Positions 58,213 through 64,000 of a stretch of DNA of 64,000 bases are shown here, piece after piece (positions within the stretch are counted from its first letter, which is position 1; each line of letters opens with the position of its first letter). The position numbers and the translations under genes are program-made. This DNA comes from Antennarius striatus (lineage: Eukaryota; Chordata; Actinopteri; Lophiiformes; Antennariidae): the NCBI RefSeq assembly GCF_040054535.1, contig NC_090783.1, forward strand, positions 3,265,001 through 3,329,000, in the 5' to 3' direction. Below the pieces are notes generated by a model that was not told the DNA's origin, ran no database searches, and saw only the letters and a list, made by a program, of their open reading frames with translations.

Positions 58213-58603
58213 TATGAATACTCCGAACCGTGAGGAAGAAACGTCAGCAACACCTCAGGGATTTGTCGAGGCTTTCCAAAACGGAGTATTTCCCACTCCT
58301 TATGACTGTCGGTGTTTTTGCCAACCCCCGCCTGCATCCGTGTTTGTGTTTCATTCAGTCTGTGCGCATCGGTGGGTATTTGCCGCCATCAGCACTCTGT
58401 GTACTCTATGAAATATAAATACATAATTGCTGAATAAATAAAATGTACATCAGGAGGAAAAGAAGGAAGGGGGGGGGGGACTACAGATGTCATGAAGGGT
58501 GGGGGGGCTAGTCCACAACAGCCTCCCCTGGTGTGGCGGCATCCCAGAAGGCTGCGCGCTCGCTGCGTCGACACCAACTCAGCGGACTTGGAAGCGAACA
58601 CTT

Positions 58604-58748
<145 letters not shown>

Positions 58749-59014
58749 CAAGTGAATGCCCTCACATAAATGAGGGAATCTCCCACGGAGAGGCTCTTTA
58801 GAGGAATCACCTGGTTGCCTGGCAACAGCGTAGCTCTGCCCTGATGGCCTGCTTACTTCCGATTGCTTACTTCTTTGTTTTTGTGCGCGTCTGCGCGTCT
58901 CTCTGGGCTTTTTGCCGGTCCACGCTGGACGGCTACTGGTCCAATTTACGCATATTGGGACAAACTGGGACACCCCCCCTCCTCCTCCAATCCTGTCCCT
59001 GTTTTTGTCGCTGT

Positions 59015-59019
<5 letters not shown>

Positions 59020-59108
<89 letters not shown>
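59020..59108. repeat. (TG)42 microsatellite with CG end
   Basis: Perfect TG alternation then CGCGC, all alternating purine/pyrimidine. Confidence 0.97.
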
Positions 59109-59542
59109 TACAGTGAGGGATCTTGCGGGGGAAGTAATGTGGGTGGACGTTGTTCGACAGGGACATTAATGTGAGCACACTTGAGGAGGGGGGGGGGTAG
59201 TCCCCAAGAGCTGCAAGCCCCTTTTTTTTTTCATGTGACCCTGCACTTCTTTTCTGCCTGTTTGGACTCAGAACATCTAACAAATTCATTTCCTTTCCTG
59301 TCCTTCCTCTCTGAAATACCACCCTCTTTTATTCCATATTTACCCCACCCCCCTACCCCCACCCTACAGTAGGCATTTATTTGCACCAATAACAGGATTG
59401 TCTTTAGCTATTACATAACACTCTTGTACTCCTACCAAGCTACACGGATCCCAATTATTTCATCTTTTGTTTGGAAAGGAGACGCCTTTCCATGTGGCGT
59501 CTCCATCACGCTCCTGTGAAGTGTAACGCATGACACCAACAG

Positions 59543-59647
<105 letters not shown>

Positions 59648-60376
59648 ACATAAGTTATTCAGTAGTGCATGAAACATTCAGAACATTTCCTTTTGTTTAA
59701 GGATGAGAAATGCTGTATCTGTCACTCCTGTACAAGTGCCCCCCCCCTGCTTGCCTGTCCTCCCTCTCTTTCTTCTCTCTCTCTTCTGTCTTTACCCTTT
59801 ATGAGTCCTTTGCCATTCCATTTATCCCCTTTTTTTTTTTTAAAAACTTTTCTCAAACTGCCTCTCGGGTCACGGCGTGATATTGAGAGGATGAAGGCTA
59901 TGAAGAGGTGTTACTGGGAGTACGCTGGAGATGTCACAATCATTTCAGCCAATTAACATGATTCCGGTGAGTGTTTCCATGGTTACCAGCTGTCATAGGC
60001 ATAGGAGGCGGAGTCCGAGGACTTGACGTTTTGACAGTAACTTCACTCGGCTCATCTTTAAAAAAAAAAAAAAAAATGTTTCTCACATCTGATATTCTGT
60101 GAATTTTAATGGGTTGAGTTGGATCAGGTCTGTGTGCATGAAGCCCAAAGAGCGTTAGAATGAGTGAAAGGTTGTTCATTCATAAGCATCAGCTCACAGC
60201 TGACGATTCCTGACATCAGATAAGTACGTAACCTTGTTGTAGTTTTTGAATTGTAACTAATGGCTTTTTTAATGGTTAATAAAACATTTACCGATGCGTC
60301 ACAGATCCGTAATCCAGCATTACATTGGACTGCATTTTAATGTAGCACTTAAATGAACCAGGAGGACCCCCAGTAA

Positions 60377-60379
<3 letters not shown>

Positions 60380-60453
<74 letters not shown>
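60380..60453. repeat. Compound (AT)28(GT)9 microsatellite
   Basis: AT alternation 60380-60435 passing into TG alternation. Confidence 0.95.
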
Positions 60454-62139
60454 TTTTTAATTATCTTACAAGCATTAACTGATAAGCACATCGCGTGAGT
60501 CACGAGTTTATCTGTGAATTCAAATTTGGGATTAAAAAAAATGAATGAGTAATTCTTTTTTTACTTTATTATTAGTGTACTTATTCAAATTATGTCTCCA
60601 TCAGATAACCACAACTCAATAATAAAAGAAAAAAAAATATATACAAGCAGAATTTTGACAGAAAAAAAATAACAAGATTGCCCTCAGGGGTTTTTCTTAA
60701 TTAAAAATGTTCATGTTTCAATAGAAACCTTTAATCCTCTTACTGGAAGTTTTTATTTGTGTCATATATTTGTCATTAAGACGCATCTCGTAATTACTTT
60801 CTTCTTTTTGCTCATTTTCTTAGTTGCGTTTGAACATCTTACATGGGTTTGTTCATTTTGTGGTTGGATGGTCTCTTCACAGCACAAATTCTGTTTTTCT
60901 TGCATCAGTGGCATCTGTGTCCTTGGACATAAATGTTCTAGTTTGAGATGTTTCTTTTTCTTTTCTTTTTTTTTTTTGTCGTTGTTGCTTTTTTAAATAT
61001 AGTGCGAGGCAGAAAAGCGGGGGGAGTAATAGAGGTCATGACAACAAATACAGGTCCTTGGAACCAAACTGCTGCTGCCAACCCTTTGGCTATCAAGATG
61101 TCCCTGAATTAATAGCTTTTATTCAAACCTGATTATAGTGTTGGAGAAATAGTCAATGCTGAATTCATTAGCATTGATGGTCTGGAACATATGCATCAGA
61201 TTTCTGATCAATCCATCATGTTGGACCTTGGTGGTATATCTTAACAGAATTCCATTTGGATCCATAGCAGCATAATTACATTTATTTAGAAAGTCGTAAG
61301 GATGATTCTCATTTTGGAACGGCCCAGCTGGTTTTGAAAATTAATGTTAGTAAGTCATTAGAGAAGGACCTTTACAACAATGCATCTGTTAAATGATAAT
61401 TAGCTGTAAATAAAGAGATGCAAAGCTTTTAGACGGGGGTCAGATGGAGACATCCTCTTGATGAAACGCTAAAAAAGATCAAGCATGTGATTCAGGAAGA
61501 GGATTCTACGTCTCCTTCAGGGTTTTTTTCCCTTTATATCCATGAGTTGTTCTTCTTAATGGCTGTAACTGATGTATAAAGATGTAAGTTACAACTTCTG
61601 ACCTTTATAAAGGGTGTGATACGAGGTGGTAGCACCACGCTGGAAAATCCAAAACTCTCCTAAGCATTCATGAAAAAAAAAAAAAAAAGCATCCGTCCAT
61701 ATGCTGTGTCCAGAAGGCCTGCGTGTCCCTGAGGTCCAATCCTTTTAAGTTAATGAACATTGCATAAAAAAAACATTCATACACGCCGGCCTTAGCATGT
61801 AGATCTCCAGCCAAGGGTGGAGGGTGATGCCAGAGAAGCCAGACTGATGTGATCTGATTTGATTTATAATGTCTGCCTGACCTTTATTACCTGAATTGGC
61901 ACCGGAGGAGAAAGAGTTGGATGAAGGGAAACCACGCAAATTATTTTCAGACTTTTTGAAACCTGCGATTGTCAGCGTTTTCGTCTCACTGCTCAGTTTT
62001 TTTTGTTTTGTTTTTTAACCGTGGCAACAAGCCATGTTTTTTTTTTTTTTTTCCCCCACACGTTATCTCTAATTGTTCTTGTGTCACTCCTCCTCTTCCT
62101 TCCTCTTTCTGGTGATTTTAATTGCTTTGCGTTGTGGTA

Positions 62140-62605
62140 GTTTACGGGCGCCGCAGTGCAGCATCCCATCGAGAGTATTCCAGGAGGTTTCCCCATCTGC
62201 AGAGGGTCGCCCACCTTGATCCTGGGGTCTGGCCGAGGTTTCTGCCTGTTATAAGTCAGTTCATCCTCGCCGATGTTGCCAGTTTGTTGGATTGTTGAGA
62301 TAGATTAATGAATTGATCCAAACCTGCGTCTTTTATATCACTGGGATTGATTTGGAGCTACATGTGAATAGAACTGACTTGACTTGGTTCCGTCTGCGTG
62401 GGTTCCATCCCACCGCTCTGGCTTCCTGTCCCCATTCCAAAAGATATCCATGTAACGTTGGCGGTGGTTTGGGGGTCAGCCCCCGTGATGATCCGGCCAC
62501 CTGTCCAGAGGGCACCCCGCCTCTCGCCCTGATGTCATTATGGGATGGGCTCCAGCCCTCAATGTGACACTGTAAAGGATAAGCTGTTATAGCAAATGGA
62601 TGGAT
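62140..62605 (+). repeat. Two LINE-tail-like teleost repeat fragments
   Basis: About 62190-62400 contains gggtctggccgaggtttctg and ends gaatagaactgacttgactt, a common L2-like 3' tail. About 62385-62605 contains ggcaccccgcctctcgccct, gggatgggctccagccct and the end ataagctgttatagcaaatg then gatggatga, another ubiquitous fish repeat tail. Both are diverged and sit head to tail. Confidence 0.6.
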
Positions 62606-62943
62606 GAACTGTCGTTTATCTGTTGGCTGACACTGTCACACGTTTCTCACACAGACTAAAAGCTAAACCCAAGGGCGGCCATAGGTGGCAATGGTTTAAA
62701 AAAAAAAAAGAAGAAGAAGAAGAAAAAAAAGGAGGGCAACGAGAAAAATGTAGTTTGGTATGAAAGGAGAACATGAGAGAGGATGATATGGATTGAAGAT
62801 GGGAAATTGTACCCATACTATATAAAGGAAGAGAGGAGGAGGAGGAGCGGCGCAAAGAGAAAATAATTGGGCCAAAGAGAAGGGAAAAGGGCTGGAGAGG
62901 AAAATGAGAGATGATGGAGCAAAAGGTTGAGTGTGTGTGTGTG

Positions 62944-62986
<43 letters not shown>

Positions 62987-63158
62987 AGGGGTGTGGGGGA
63001 TAAAGGAAGGAATGAAGTGAGTGAAGCTGAGAAGAAGAGGAGAGGATGTTTCCCCCATGTTTCATCACTGATGCCGAAAAATGGACCAAACCAGAGGAGG
63101 ACTCCCCTCTCATCCATCACTCACACCTTGACCCTGCCCCATCCATTGTTTAACCACG

Positions 63159-63220
<62 letters not shown>

Positions 63221-63336
63221 AAACAGAGGTTCATCTCAGCTGTTGTAACTTATACAGCAGGATTAAAACGACCCTCCTCAGCACTGAGGAAATGAAGGAT
63301 GCTTCAGCGGGAATTGTGCCGGAGGACATCATTTTC

Positions 63337-63376
<40 letters not shown>

Positions 63377-63515
63377 GTGTAGGAGTGTGTTTGTGTGTAT
63401 ATTAATTGTGTTCCAGTGCAGACAGGATGCAAGCGGATTGTGAAACTCAGAAGTCAGTTCCCACGGTGAGATGGGGGTTCCCATGGCAACCACAGCAAAG
63501 GGAGGACAACTGGAT

Positions 63516-63616
<101 letters not shown>

Positions 63617-63700
63617 AAGGGTGATAAAGGATTGTACTCTCATTAATTTTTTTGCCCTCTTGAGAGCAAAGTGTCCAGCAAGGGGAATCTGTGTGTGCGG

Positions 63701-63734
<34 letters not shown>

Positions 63735-64000
63735 ATGTGCATCCTCCAGGCTTTGTTATTCATCCATGCGTCCTTGGCTCTTGAACACATCCCCATCATC
63801 TATTCAGCAGTTTTTCCACATTTGTGTGCACAAACAGGAGTGTGTATGTGCACGTCTCAGTGGTTTTTGTTGTTGTTGTTGTCGTTGTTGCCGGGTGAAG
63901 CCGACACAATCTTTCCTTTAACTTTCTACTTAAGACTATTTTGGCTTTTAAACCTCTCCGCTTTTCACTTCTGAGCCGTTCTTCCGGTCTGACAGCCTGC

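Noticed and set aside
62616..63113. Minus-strand 165-codon frame with hydrophobic and Ser runs
   Set aside because: Built from purine-rich and (GT)n low-complexity DNA; no signal for a real exon.

Overview
This window is nuclear DNA of a ray-finned (teleost) fish. Spliced vertebrate genes with GT-AG introns, dense (GT)n/(CA)n microsatellites, short introns and typical fish repeats support this. The gene order prkcb, cacng3, rbbp6, all on the + strand, matches the PRKCB-CACNG3-RBBP6 block of human chromosome 16p12. In human the next gene is TNRC6A. A CpG-rich candidate first exon near 55 kb could be its 5' end, but no recognisable tnrc6a coding exon lies in the window.

Layout. 1-9.8 kb is a prkcb intron holding microsatellites, a dead LINE fragment and other repeats. 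9.8-23.3 kb holds prkcb from mid C1A to the end: 14 shared exons, then two alternative terminal exons, beta-I at 16.8 kb and beta-II at 21.4 kb, each with its own 3' UTR and poly(A) signal. 24.2-27.2 kb is a very compact four-exon cacng3 (332 aa). 27.3-30.9 kb is a minus-strand LTR retroelement or endogenous retrovirus with two diverged LTRs, a gag-protease frame and a broken start of reverse transcriptase. A minus-strand tRNA-Leu(AAG) lies at 31.64-31.72 kb. 32.1-48.0 kb is a complete rbbp6; its 20 coding exons sum to 1,750 codons plus stop, and its largest intron carries dead piggyBac-like and Tc1-like transposase fragments. 48-64 kb is gene-poor, with long microsatellites, a GC-rich hairpin, LINE 3' tails and the candidate promoter and first exon.

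The genes do not form a single pathway. prkcb is a Ca2+/diacylglycerol-activated Ser/Thr kinase. cacng3 is an AMPA-receptor auxiliary subunit (TARP) with a Ser/Arg-rich cytoplasmic tail and a C-terminal PDZ ligand. rbbp6 is a RING E3 ligase and mRNA 3'-end processing factor. The PKC-CACNG adjacency recurs at the PRKCA and PRKCG loci and reflects ancient block duplication.

I found no CRISPR array, no operon and no clearly new multi-gene system. The most unusual points are (UG)n tracts in place of polypyrimidine tracts at two consecutive prkcb acceptors, the beta-I/beta-II exon order, an intronic poly(A) signal fitting a DWNN-only rbbp6 isoform, two NAGNAG acceptors in rbbp6, a long open gag-protease frame that lacks the catalytic Asp, and a perfect GC-only hairpin near 58.2 kb. 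Exon limits were set by eye from reading frame, GT-AG sites and remembered protein families; no alignment was run.
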